Assembly (NCBI RefSeq): GCF_000384115.1
Contig: NZ_KB913029.1
Coordinates: 2,018,907 to 2,082,906, forward strand
DNA length: 64,000 nucleotides
Reading direction: 5' to 3'
Source: Sporichthya polymorpha DSM 43042
GTDB taxonomy: Bacteria; Actinomycetota; Actinomycetes; Sporichthyales; Sporichthyaceae
Part shown: one piece after another, positions 55,405 through 63,281 of the stretch
How the letters are laid out: each line of letters starts with the position of its first letter
Numbering within the stretch: the first letter of the stretch is position 1
Made by a program: the position numbers and the translations under genes
Notes under the pieces: generated by a model
Database searches by the model: none
Told to the model about the DNA's origin: nothing
What the model saw: the letters and a program-made list of their open reading frames with translations, nothing else

Positions 55405-55920
55405 TCAGGGCGCGAGCCACGTGCGGTAGGTGACGGTGAGGCGTGGCCGGTTCCGGTCCATCAGATGCACCTCGCCGCGCCGGCCGAGCTGTGAGGAACC
55501 CTGGATGTAGGCGTCGTAGTCGACGACGAACTCGTCCCCCGGCGGCGGGTCGAACTCGAGGTACAGCAACTTCCCGTCACGGGTGGTCTTCGACGGCTCG
55601 GGGTGGAAACCCTGCGTCTCGAAGATGTCGAAGTAGCTGGCGTTGACCGCGATCTGGATCGGCTCGCGGAACCCGCCCGGGTGCGTCACCCGCACCTGCC
55701 AGACGACGTCGAGCCCCGAGCGGGCGATCTGCGGGTAACGCACCTGCAGAGACCAGGTGCCGTCGGTCGTGGACGCCGTGCCGGTCCGGACCCCCAACAA
55801 GGTCGTGGCGCCGGCCAGAACGACCAGCGCCAGGACGACGAGCACCGCGCGGCGTCCCGCGCGGGCCCGTCGTCGAATCTCGGGGGGATGGACGTCGGCG
55901 AGCGTCGAGTCGTTGTCCAC
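55405..55920 (-). CDS. Membrane-anchored protein with beta-rich extracellular domain
   Basis: A 171-residue protein. After a short basic start (RRRARAGRR) a membrane helix follows (AVLVVLALVVLAGATTLLG, about residues 22-40), then an extracytoplasmic beta-rich domain: GTWSLQVRYPQIARSG, FREPIQIAVNASYFDIF and YLEFDPPPGDEF. No known family is recognised. GTG at 55920 is the likely start. It is in tandem with DUF421 (nine-base gap) and behind the DCoH-like gene, so the three may form an operon. Function unknown. Confidence 0.7.
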   Translation of the reverse strand: MDNDSTLADVHPPEIRRRARAGRRAVLVVLALVVLAGATTLLGVRTGTASTTDGTWSLQVRYPQIARSGLDVVWQVRVTHPGGFREPIQIAVNASYFDIFETQGFHPEPSKTTRDGKLLYLEFDPPPGDEFVVDYDAYIQGSSQLGRRGEVHLMDRNRPRLTVTYRTWLAP

Positions 55921-55937
55921 CTCTCGGCCCGCGGGCC

Positions 55938-56261
55938 TCAGGTGGTCCCGCGATCCGTCCCGGATCCGCTCAGGACGGTGTCGATCCGCGCCGCGGTCTC
56001 GAGGTCCTCCGGCTTGAGCCGGTTCGGGCCGTCGCCGAGGCTGATCGTGAAGACCTCGTCGTCCACGACCTGCATCTGGATGCGGGACTCGTCGTTGACG
56101 ACGTTGCGGATGCCCTCTTCCAGCGCGTCGCGGCTGTCCCGCGGCACGGGGATGTGGCGCACGAGCATGACGCCGGAGCGCTCCCAGCCGGGCAGCGCGG
56201 CCAGCGCCTGGTCGACCTGGTCGTCCTGAAGCTCGGCGGGGCGAGACGTGTCGTCGGCCAT
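55938..56261 (-). CDS. Pterin-4a-carbinolamine dehydratase-like protein without catalytic histidines
   Basis: A 107-residue protein with the fold pattern of pterin-4a-carbinolamine dehydratase: ALAALPGWERSG, a strand-helix RHIPVPRDSRDALEEGI, and a final GPNRLKPEDLETAARID. Where the family has a HHP motif followed by the catalytic His, this protein reads NDESRIQMQVVDD, and the later T-H is SLGDG, so it is probably not an active dehydratase. Such relatives are common in actinobacteria and may act as regulators or chaperones. It lies 17 bases before the membrane-anchored protein gene. Confidence 0.72.
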   Translation of the reverse strand: MADDTSRPAELQDDQVDQALAALPGWERSGVMLVRHIPVPRDSRDALEEGIRNVVNDESRIQMQVVDDEVFTISLGDGPNRLKPEDLETAARIDTVLSGSGTDRGTT

Positions 56262-56342
56262 GGTGGTTCTCCTCCGTAAGTGCGTGCCCTTCGCCTACCC
56301 CGCGCAGGTGCGTCCACGCCCCCACGGGGGTAGGCCGAGGAC

Positions 56343-57083
56343 GTGACGGATACCGCGACTCCCCTCGGCCTGCCCGCCGGCACCCGCGCGTGCCTGTTCG
56401 ACCTCGACGGCGTGCTGACCAGCACAGCTGTCCTGCACGCTCAGGCGTGGAAGCAGATGTTCGACGACTTCCTCGCCGTCGCGGCGCCGGAGCAGCCGGA
56501 GTTCGACCGCCGCGACTACGAGCAGTACGTCGACGGCAAGCCGCGTCTGGACGGCACCCACGACTTCCTCGCCGCTCGCGGGATCGTCCTCACCACCGGG
56601 AACGAGACCGACCCGCCGGACGCCGCCACGCTCTGGGGCCTGAGCAACCGCAAGAACGACCTCATTCAGGAACTGATCCGCACTCACGGCGTCGAGGTCT
56701 ACCCCGGGTCCGTGGACTACGTTCGAGCTGTCCGCGCCGCAGGACTGCGCACGGCGGTCGTCACCTCCAGCGCCAACGCCGTTCAGGTCCTCGACATCAC
56801 CCACCTCACCGACCTGTTCGACGCCCGCATCGACGGCGTGGTCGCCCGGGAGAGACACATGAAGGGCAAACCCGCACCCGACACCTTCCTCGCCGGGGCC
56901 GAGGCGGTGGGCGCGACCGCGGCCGACTCCGCGGTCTTCGAGGACGCCCTCGCCGGCGTCGCGGCCGGGCGGGCCGGTGGTTTCAGCCTCGTCGTCGGCG
57001 TCGACCGCGTGGGCCAGGCCGACGAGCTACGGGCTTCCGGCGCCGACGTCGTCGTCACCGACCTCGCGGAGCTGCTTCCGTGA
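56343..57083 (+). CDS. pgmB: Beta-phosphoglucomutase (HAD family)
   Basis: A 246-residue HAD phosphatase-type mutase. The nucleophile and general-acid Asp pair is in LFDLDGVLTSTAVLH near residue 20, motif II is VVTSSAN near 140, motif III Lys is in HMKGKPAPD near 177 and motif IV is VFEDALAGV near 200. It converts beta-glucose-1-phosphate to glucose-6-phosphate. The gene overlaps the GH65 phosphorylase start by four bases (GTGA), which strongly supports this assignment: the phosphorylase yields beta-glucose-1-phosphate. GTG at 56343 is the start. Confidence 0.92.
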   Translation: MTDTATPLGLPAGTRACLFDLDGVLTSTAVLHAQAWKQMFDDFLAVAAPEQPEFDRRDYEQYVDGKPRLDGTHDFLAARGIVLTTGNETDPPDAATLWGLSNRKNDLIQELIRTHGVEVYPGSVDYVRAVRAAGLRTAVVTSSANAVQVLDITHLTDLFDARIDGVVARERHMKGKPAPDTFLAGAEAVGATAADSAVFEDALAGVAAGRAGGFSLVVGVDRVGQADELRASGADVVVTDLAELLP

Positions 57084-59503
57084 TCCGCGCCGAGGACTAC
57101 CCCGTCGACCCCTGGCGGCTGCGCGAGACCCGGCTGGACCTCGACCAGCTGGGCGCCTCCGAGTCGCTGTTCGCGCTCTCGAACGGCCACATCGGCCTGC
57201 GCGGCAACCTCGACGAGGGCGAGCCGCACGGCCTGCCCGGGACGTACCTGAACTCGGTCCACGAGGTGCGCCCGCTGCCCTACGCCGAGGCGGGGTACGG
57301 CTACCCCGAGGCCGGGCAGACGGTCGTCAACGTGCCGAACGGCAAGCTCATCCGCGTCCTCGTCGACGACGAACCGTTCGACATCCGCTACGGCGACCTT
57401 CATTCGCACACCCGCACGCTCGACCTCCGCACCGGGATCCTGACCCGCGAGGCGGAGTGGCGTTCTCCGAGCGGCGCGGCGATCCGGCTGCGCACCGAAC
57501 GGCTGGTCTCGCTGCACCAGCGCGCGATCGCGGCGTTCCGGATGACGGTCGAACCGATCGACGCCGCGGTGCAACTGGTCCTGCAGTCCGAACTCGTCGT
57601 CAACGAGCAGATGCCGCCGGCCTCCGACGACCCGCGGGTGGCGGCAGACCTCGAGGCGCCGTTCGTCGCCGAGGACGTCCTGCGGTCCGGCTCGGCGGTC
57701 ACGCTCGTGCACAGCACGAAACGCAGCGGTCTGCGGGTCGGCAGTGGGATCGACCACGAGGTGTCGGGCCCGCCGAAGCTCCACACCGAGGTCGAGGCTT
57801 TCGACGACCTCGCCCGGTTCACCGTCTCGGCGCCGCTGGAGCCCGGGGAGTCGGTCTGCCTGACGAAGTACCTGGCGTACGGCTGGTCCTCCCGCCGGAC
57901 GGTCCCGGCGGTGCGCGACCAGGTCGCCGCCGCGCTGGCCGCCGCCCGCCAGCACCGGTGGGACGGGATCTGCGCGCAGCAACGCAAGATCCTCGATGAC
58001 TTCTGGGCCGGCGCCGACGTCGAGGTCGACGGCGACGACGAACTGCAGCAGGCCGTCCGCTTCGGGCTGTTCCAGGTGCTGCAGGCCTCGGCCCGCGCCG
58101 AGCACCGGCCGATCCCGGCCAAGGGACTGACCGGCACGGGGTACGACGGTCACACGTTCTGGGACACCGAGGTCTTCGTCCTGCCGCTGCTGTCGTACAC
58201 CGCGCCCCACGCCGCGGCGGACGCCCTGCGCTGGCGGCTCAACATCCTGCCGATCGCGCAGGAGCGTGCGCAGGTCCTCGGCCTCCGCGGGGCCGCGTTC
58301 CCGTGGCGAACCATCACCGGCGCCGAGTGCTCCGGCTACTGGCCGGCCGGTACCGCCGCCTTTCACATCAACGCCGACATCGCGCTGGCCGCGGACCGGC
58401 ACGCCTGGGTCAGCGGCGACGAGAAGTTCGAGTGTGAGATCGCGCTGCCCTTGCTGGTCGAGACCGCCCGGCTCTGGATCAGCCTCGGCCATCACGACGC
58501 CGACGGGGCGTTCCGGATCGACGGCGTCACCGGCCCCGACGAGTACAGCGCCGTCGCCGACAACAATGTCTTCACCAATCTGACGGCTCGCCAGAACCTT
58601 CGCGCCGCAGTGCGGGTGTGTGAGCAGTGGCCCGAGCAGGCGAAGCAGTTGAGTGTCGCCGACGGGGAGCTCGCCGCCTGGCGCGCGGCTGCCGACTCCA
58701 TGACCGTCCCCTTCGACGAGCAGCTCGGCGTGCATCCCCAGGCCGAGGGCTTCACGCGGCACGCGGTCTTCGACTTCGAGTCGCTGCCGCCCGAGGCGTA
58801 CCCGCTGATGATGTCGGTGCCGTACGTGCAGCTGTACCGCAAGCAGGTCGTCAAGCAGGCCGATCTGGTGCTCGCGATGCACCTCTGCGGCGACGAGTTT
58901 CCGCCGGAGCAGAAGCGCCGCAACTTCGAGTACTACGAGCAGGTCACCGTCCGCGACTCGTCGCTGTCGGCGGCGACCCAGGCGGTGCTCGCCGCCGAGG
59001 TGGGCCACCTCGACCTCGCGCTCGACTACACCGCGGAGACGGCACTGGTCGACCTGCGCGACCTGGCGTCGAACACGTCCCACGGCCTGCACCTCGCGGC
59101 GCTGGCCGGGACGTGGAGCGCACTCGTGGCCGGGTTCGGCGGCCTGCGGGACGGCAACCGGCGGCTGTGCTTCGCCCCGCGGCTTCCCCGCGGTCTGACC
59201 GGTCTGCGGTTCGCCCTGCTGTTCCGCGGCTCTCGGCTGCGCGTCGAGATCAACGAGCAGGAGGCGACGTACACGCTGGAGTCCGGCGACTCGCACCTGA
59301 CGCTGGCGCACCACGGCGAGGCGTTCACCCTCGAGCCCAAGGCGTCGGTGACGAAGCCGCTGCCCGTGCGCCGCCAGCTGCCCGCGCCGACCCAGCCGAA
59401 GGGGCGGGCGCCGGCGCGGCGGCGAGGATCGGCTACGTCGTCCGATTCGGCGACGGCGGGGCTGACAGGTCCGGGTCCGATAACGGAGAACGGCGCCGTT
59501 TGA
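57080..59503 (+). CDS. Glycoside hydrolase family 65 phosphorylase (trehalose/maltose/kojibiose type)
   Basis: An 807-residue inverting disaccharide phosphorylase. The N-terminal supersandwich starts ETRLDLDQLGASESLFALSN; the (alpha/alpha)6 barrel holds the general-acid Glu in TGPDEYSAVADNN near residue 490 and TGTGYDGHTFWDTE near 350. It would split an alpha-linked disaccharide with phosphate into beta-glucose-1-phosphate and glucose; trehalose, maltose and kojibiose cannot be told apart here. GTG at 57080 overlaps pgmB. The last about 50 residues are a low-complexity extension, whose DNA overlaps a minus-strand gene by 71 bases. Confidence 0.9.
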   Translation: MIRAEDYPVDPWRLRETRLDLDQLGASESLFALSNGHIGLRGNLDEGEPHGLPGTYLNSVHEVRPLPYAEAGYGYPEAGQTVVNVPNGKLIRVLVDDEPFDIRYGDLHSHTRTLDLRTGILTREAEWRSPSGAAIRLRTERLVSLHQRAIAAFRMTVEPIDAAVQLVLQSELVVNEQMPPASDDPRVAADLEAPFVAEDVLRSGSAVTLVHSTKRSGLRVGSGIDHEVSGPPKLHTEVEAFDDLARFTVSAPLEPGESVCLTKYLAYGWSSRRTVPAVRDQVAAALAAARQHRWDGICAQQRKILDDFWAGADVEVDGDDELQQAVRFGLFQVLQASARAEHRPIPAKGLTGTGYDGHTFWDTEVFVLPLLSYTAPHAAADALRWRLNILPIAQERAQVLGLRGAAFPWRTITGAECSGYWPAGTAAFHINADIALAADRHAWVSGDEKFECEIALPLLVETARLWISLGHHDADGAFRIDGVTGPDEYSAVADNNVFTNLTARQNLRAAVRVCEQWPEQAKQLSVADGELAAWRAAADSMTVPFDEQLGVHPQAEGFTRHAVFDFESLPPEAYPLMMSVPYVQLYRKQVVKQADLVLAMHLCGDEFPPEQKRRNFEYYEQVTVRDSSLSAATQAVLAAEVGHLDLALDYTAETALVDLRDLASNTSHGLHLAALAGTWSALVAGFGGLRDGNRRLCFAPRLPRGLTGLRFALLFRGSRLRVEINEQEATYTLESGDSHLTLAHHGEAFTLEPKASVTKPLPVRRQLPAPTQPKGRAPARRRGSATSSDSATAGLTGPGPITENGAV

Positions 59504-59891
59504 GCGCGGCCTCGTGCTCGTGGCGGCCGCCGCCCGGGACCTTCTCCCGCACTGTGGCCGTCACGTCCTTCCAGGCCGCGTAGTAGCCGTCGTCGAACTC
59601 GTCGACGACCTGGTAGGTCCAGCGACCCTGGAGCACGTCGCGGCCGTAGACCCGCTCGCGGATCAGCGCGACCAGATCGGCGTGGCCGCCCTTCTCCAGG
59701 CCCTCCAGGACCTCGTCGAGCATCAGGTCGGCGTGGCCGATGTGGTGGTGGAACTCGTACAGCTGGCCACGGGCCCGTTCCACGTACTCCAGCGCCTCGC
59801 CGAGCTTCCCGGCGGCCTCGGCGGCGACGTCGGACAGCGGGTCGGGGGCGGTCTCGGTCGGCGGGTGGTCGGCAGGTGGGGATGCACTCAT
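59433..59891 (-). CDS. Hypothetical helical acidic protein (152 aa)
   Basis: A 152-residue soluble protein. A disordered start (SASPPADHPPTETAPDP) leads into helices rich in His and Glu (LYEFHHHIGHADLMLDEVLE) and then KDVTATVREKVPGGGR. No known domain was recognised, though the shape resembles small bacterial stress or regulatory proteins. ATG at 59891 is the natural start. Its 3-prime end overlaps the end of the GH65 gene on the other strand by 71 bases, which is unusual for two long genes. It is divergent from the LLM oxidoreductase gene. Confidence 0.7.
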   Translation of the reverse strand: MSASPPADHPPTETAPDPLSDVAAEAAGKLGEALEYVERARGQLYEFHHHIGHADLMLDEVLEGLEKGGHADLVALIRERVYGRDVLQGRWTYQVVDEFDDGYYAAWKDVTATVREKVPGGGRHEHEAALKRRRSPLSDPDLSAPPSPNRTT

Positions 59892-59921
59892 GGCCAGGCT
59901 CTTCCCGGGTAGGTCCGCGGC

Positions 59922-60866
59922 ATGACGACCTTCGGAATCTTCCTCTCCGGTGAAGAGCTCAACCCCCGCGCGATGGTCGAGGCGGGTCAGCTCGCCGAGC
60001 AGGCCGGTTTCACCCACGCCTGGCTGTCCGACCACTACCACCCGTGGCAGGAGAGTCAGGGCCAGAGCCCGTTCGTCTGGTCCGTCCTCGGCGGCCTGGC
60101 GACGACGACGCAGCTGACCATGACCACCGCCGTGACGTGCCCGACGTTCCGGATCCACCCGGCGATCATGGCCCAGGCCGCCGCGACCACCGCCGTCCTC
60201 GCGCCCGGCCGCTTCCGCTTCGGCGTGGGCTCGGGCGAGGCGCTCAACGAGCACATCCTCGGCGAAGCCTGGCCGCCGGTCTCGATCCGGCTCGAACGCC
60301 TCGAGGAGGCGATCGACCTCATGCGGCAGCTCTGGACCGGGGACATCGTCACCCACCAGGGCCGCTACTACACCGTGCACAACGCGAAGATCTTCAGCCT
60401 GCCGGAGGAGGAGATCCCGGTCCTGATCTCCGGGTTCGGTCCGGAGGCCACCGAGCTCGCCGCCCGCATCGGCGACGGCTGGATGTCGACCTCCCCGGAC
60501 GCCGACGGACACGCGCAGTTCAAGAGCAAGAACAGCGGCGTCACCCAGGCGGGCCTGAAGATCTGCTGGGCCCCCACCGAGGACGAGGCCAAGGAGACGG
60601 CGTTCCGGCTCTGGAGCCACTCCGGCATGGGTGGCCAGGCCTCGCAGGACGTGCCGATGTGGCACACCTTCGAGTCGATCGGGGAGAACAACACCCCGGA
60701 CAAGCTCGCGGAGAAGGTCGCCTGCGGCCCGGACCCGCAGATCGCGGCCGAGCGGATCCGCACGTACGTCGACGCCGGCTTCGACGAGGTCTACATCGCC
60801 CAGATGGGGACCGACCAGGCCGGCGGGATCCGCTTCCTCGCCGAGGAGGTCCTGCCGCTGTTGTGA
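59922..60866 (+). CDS. LLM class F420-dependent oxidoreductase
   Basis: A 314-residue TIM-barrel protein of the luciferase-like monooxygenase superfamily. FGIFLSGEELNPRAMVEAGQ and the AWLSDHYHPWQES region near residue 35 belong to the F420-dependent group related to F420-dependent glucose-6-phosphate dehydrogenase; FRFGVGSGEALNEHILGEAW near residue 100 is the substrate/cofactor loop. Actinobacteria use coenzyme F420 widely, which fits. Substrate is unknown. ATG at 59922 starts 30 bases from the divergent hypothetical gene. Confidence 0.88.
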   Translation: MTTFGIFLSGEELNPRAMVEAGQLAEQAGFTHAWLSDHYHPWQESQGQSPFVWSVLGGLATTTQLTMTTAVTCPTFRIHPAIMAQAAATTAVLAPGRFRFGVGSGEALNEHILGEAWPPVSIRLERLEEAIDLMRQLWTGDIVTHQGRYYTVHNAKIFSLPEEEIPVLISGFGPEATELAARIGDGWMSTSPDADGHAQFKSKNSGVTQAGLKICWAPTEDEAKETAFRLWSHSGMGGQASQDVPMWHTFESIGENNTPDKLAEKVACGPDPQIAAERIRTYVDAGFDEVYIAQMGTDQAGGIRFLAEEVLPLL

Positions 60867-60971
60867 CGCGGCACCGTGACCTGTGTGTGTGACCAGGTTC
60901 GCGGCATCTCCCCGGGCGGTGCGGGCAGCGATTTCAGCAGGACATCGACCCACCGCCTGAGGAGATGCATC

Positions 60972-61472
60972 GTGTCGACCGACGCCCTCGTCCTGCTGAA
61001 GCAGGACCACCAGGACATCAAGCGACTGTTCACCGAGTTCGAGAACGCGGGCAAGAACGCCTTCGCCACCAAGCAGAAGTTGGCGGACGAGATTCTCGCC
61101 AACCTGACGGTGCACACGTACCTCGAGAACGAGTGCATGTACCCGCGCGTCCGTGAGCTCGTGCCGGACATCGAGGACGACATCCTCGAGTCCTACGAGG
61201 AGCACCACGTCGCCGACGTCCTGTGCATGGAGCTGGCGACGATGTCGCCCGAGGACGAGCGCTTCGTACCGAAGATGATGGTGCTGATGGAGAACGTCCG
61301 GCACCACATCGAGGAGGAGGAGGACGAGTGGTTCCCGAAGGTCCGTGAGGCCCTCGGCCGCAAGCCGCTCCAGGAGATCGGGCAGCAGATGCTCGAGATG
61401 CGCCCGACCGCTCCCCGCCGCCCCTCCCAGCCGAGCGCGCTGAAGAAGGCGCTGGACGCCATCCTCAGCTGA
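60972..61472 (+). CDS. Hemerythrin HHE domain protein
   Basis: A 166-residue protein with the hemerythrin iron ligands: LKQDHQDIKRLF near residue 12, HTYLENECMYP near 52, EEHHVADV near 80 and RHHIEEEEDEWFP near 117. The four-helix bundle binds a di-iron centre and may sense or carry oxygen, nitric oxide or store iron. GTG at 60972 has GGAG about nine bases upstream. The last about 30 residues are a basic tail. It is convergent with the enoyl-CoA hydratase gene across a hairpin. Confidence 0.9.
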   Translation: MSTDALVLLKQDHQDIKRLFTEFENAGKNAFATKQKLADEILANLTVHTYLENECMYPRVRELVPDIEDDILESYEEHHVADVLCMELATMSPEDERFVPKMMVLMENVRHHIEEEEDEWFPKVREALGRKPLQEIGQQMLEMRPTAPRRPSQPSALKKALDAILS

Positions 61473-61501
61473 CGCCCCGCTCCTCTCCCCGAAGGCGCTC
61501 C

Positions 61502-61569
61502 TCTCCCCGAAAGCGCACTCCAGCACCTCGATTTTGCTTTCGCGCGTGCTGTACTGCGCTTTCGGGAGA
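61502..61569. terminator. Imperfect hairpin terminator between convergent genes
   Basis: Left part TCTCCCCGAAAGCGCA with AGCAC (61502-61526) pairs with GTGCT and TGCGCTTTCGGGAGA (61546-61569), with one bulge and four unpaired central bases. A shorter relative GCTCCTCTCCCCGAAGGCGC lies just before it. It separates the hemerythrin gene from the convergent enoyl-CoA hydratase gene. Confidence 0.7.
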
Positions 61570-61574
61570 AGGCG

Positions 61575-62372
61575 TCAGGCGAACTTCGGCGCCCGCTTGG
61601 CGAGAAAGGCCTCGCGGCCCTCGGCACCGTCGGGGGAGGCGGCGCACGCGGCGATCCTCCGCGCCTCGAGCTCGATCTGGGCCTCGACGTCGTTGCCGTA
61701 GGAGCTCAGCAGCAGGGACTTCACGGCGGAGTTCGAGCCGAGCGCCCCGGCGGCGAGGTCGGTCGCCGCCGCCAGAGCGACGTCGGCGAGTTTGGCGTCG
61801 GGCACGACGCGAGTGACCAGACCCCACGCCTCGGCCTCCGCCGCGGACAGGACGCGGTTGGTCAGCATCAGCTCCTGAGCGCGCCGCAGCCCGACCAACC
61901 GGGGCAGCAGGTAGGTGAGCGAGCCGTCCGGGCTCAGCCCCGCCTTCGTGTACGCGGAGGTGAACTTCGCCGACTCCGCGGCGAACACCAGCTCGCCGCT
62001 GATCGCCAGGCTGAACCCGGCCCCCGCCGCGACGCCGTTGACGGCGACCACGACCGGTGCGTCCATCCGGGCGAACGACGAGCTCGCGCGATGCAGGGTG
62101 TCCGCGAGCTCCTTGACGAACAGCCCCGGGTCGTCGGCGTGGGCGGCCATCTCCTTGAGGTCCCCGCCGGCGCAGAAGAACCGGCCGGTGGCGGTGAGCA
62201 GGACCGCGCGGACCTCGGAGTCGCGATCGCACTCCCGCGCGACCACGGCCAGCTCCCGAGCCATCGTCAGGTTGACGCCGTGAGCGTCGTCGGGCCGATT
62301 GAGCGTGATGCGCTCGACGCGCCCGATCCGCTCGACGGTCAGAGTCTCGAACTGCGTCGTCCGGCTGGTCAT
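61575..62372 (-). CDS. Enoyl-CoA hydratase/isomerase family protein
   Basis: A 265-residue crotonase-fold protein. The oxyanion hole is formed by GRFFCAGGDLKEM near residue 65 and VNGVAAGAGFSLAIS near 110. The second catalytic position in AYTKAGLSPDGSLTYLLPR has Asp rather than Glu, which is common in family branches with isomerase or other activity. It acts on an acyl-CoA in fatty acid or related breakdown. ATG at 62372 is chosen because GAGGAAG lies about seven bases before it. The gene upstream region faces the VapBC-like pair. Confidence 0.88.
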   Translation of the reverse strand: MTSRTTQFETLTVERIGRVERITLNRPDDAHGVNLTMARELAVVARECDRDSEVRAVLLTATGRFFCAGGDLKEMAAHADDPGLFVKELADTLHRASSSFARMDAPVVVAVNGVAAGAGFSLAISGELVFAAESAKFTSAYTKAGLSPDGSLTYLLPRLVGLRRAQELMLTNRVLSAAEAEAWGLVTRVVPDAKLADVALAAATDLAAGALGSNSAVKSLLLSSYGNDVEAQIELEARRIAACAASPDGAEGREAFLAKRAPKFA

Positions 62373-62487
62373 CGCGGCTTCCTCCCGGTGGTCCGCGCAC
62401 ATCCTCCCAGCGTGCTTGGCGTCTCCGAGAGCAGGGCATTGCGCGAACCGCGACCTACCGTCGCCGTCGATCCCTTACGGTGTGCCC

Positions 62488-62697
62488 ATGGTGATCATGG
62501 TCGACCTCAACGAGGAGAACCTGGCGCAAGCCGCCGAGGAACTGGGCACCTCGACCAACGAGGAAACCGTGAATGCGGCGCTGGCCCTCGTGGCCGGCCG
62601 CCGGGCCCGGATCGAGGCCATGTTCGACGACCCGTTCGCGCTCGGCACGGGCCCGGACATCAGCGACGAGTACGTGATGCGGGGTAGTCGGCTGTGA
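62488..62697 (+). CDS. vapB: VapB-type antitoxin (ribbon-helix-helix)
   Basis: A 69-residue protein. VIMVDLNEENLAQAAEEL then TSTNEETVNAALALVAGR has the strand-helix-helix pattern of type II antitoxins that bind their own promoter. The C-terminal part (EAMFDDPFALGTGPDIS) is the likely toxin-binding tail. ATG at 62488 is used. It overlaps the downstream PIN-domain gene by four bases (GTGA), the usual arrangement of VapBC operons. The VapC partner shows changed active-site residues, see its entry. Confidence 0.82.
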   Translation: MVIMVDLNEENLAQAAEELGTSTNEETVNAALALVAGRRARIEAMFDDPFALGTGPDISDEYVMRGSRL

Positions 62698-63281
62698 GCA
62701 TGGCGGGACGGCTCTACCTCATCGACACCTCGGCGCTGTCGAAGGCGCACCTCGCGCAGGTGCGGTACACGCTGCAGACACTGATCACGGACCGCGTCGC
62801 GGCCACCTGCATCACCGTCGACCTCGCCGCCGGCTACTCGGGCCGGACGGCCGCCGACCTCGCCGCGATCGACGCGCGGCGCCGGGACCGCTACCTCAAC
62901 CTCGAGATCACCGAGGACGTCGCGGAGCGGGCACGCGAGGTGCAGCTCCAGCTCGCGGAGAAGATGCAGCACCGCTCGGTCGGGATCCTCGACCTGCTCA
63001 CGGCCGCCGTCGCGGAGCACCACGACGCGGCGGTGCTGCACTACCACCCGGCGTTCGAGCTGATCGCCTCGATCACCGGCCAGCCGCAGCTCTGGGTCGC
63101 CCCGCGCGGGAGCCTGGAGGCCGAGGAGGACGCGAAGGCCGCGCTTCCCGGTTCGAACGGCTCGTCCCCGGACGCGTTCACGGCTCCGGTCGACGGCCCG
63201 GCCGCCAGACCGCTCCCGGCCAACGCGCCGGCCTCGGCGGGGCGCCTGCCGCGGCCGACCGAGGACCCGATCAGCTCCTGA
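62694..63281 (+). CDS. vapC: PIN-domain VapC-type protein with altered active site
   Basis: A 195-residue protein. The PIN domain covers about residues 5-135: LIDTSALSKAHL has the first Asp, and ILDLLTAAVAEHH the third. The usual Glu is replaced (VDLAAGYSGR where V-x-L-E is typical), and the last acidic pair of H-Y-D-x-D-F reads HYHPAF. RNase activity may therefore be weak or lost. A proline-rich tail of about 55 residues follows, longer than typical VapC. GTG at 62694 overlaps vapB; ATG at 62700 is also possible. It overlaps the following minus-strand gene by eleven bases. Confidence 0.8.
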   Translation: MSMAGRLYLIDTSALSKAHLAQVRYTLQTLITDRVAATCITVDLAAGYSGRTAADLAAIDARRRDRYLNLEITEDVAERAREVQLQLAEKMQHRSVGILDLLTAAVAEHHDAAVLHYHPAFELIASITGQPQLWVAPRGSLEAEEDAKAALPGSNGSSPDAFTAPVDGPAARPLPANAPASAGRLPRPTEDPISS

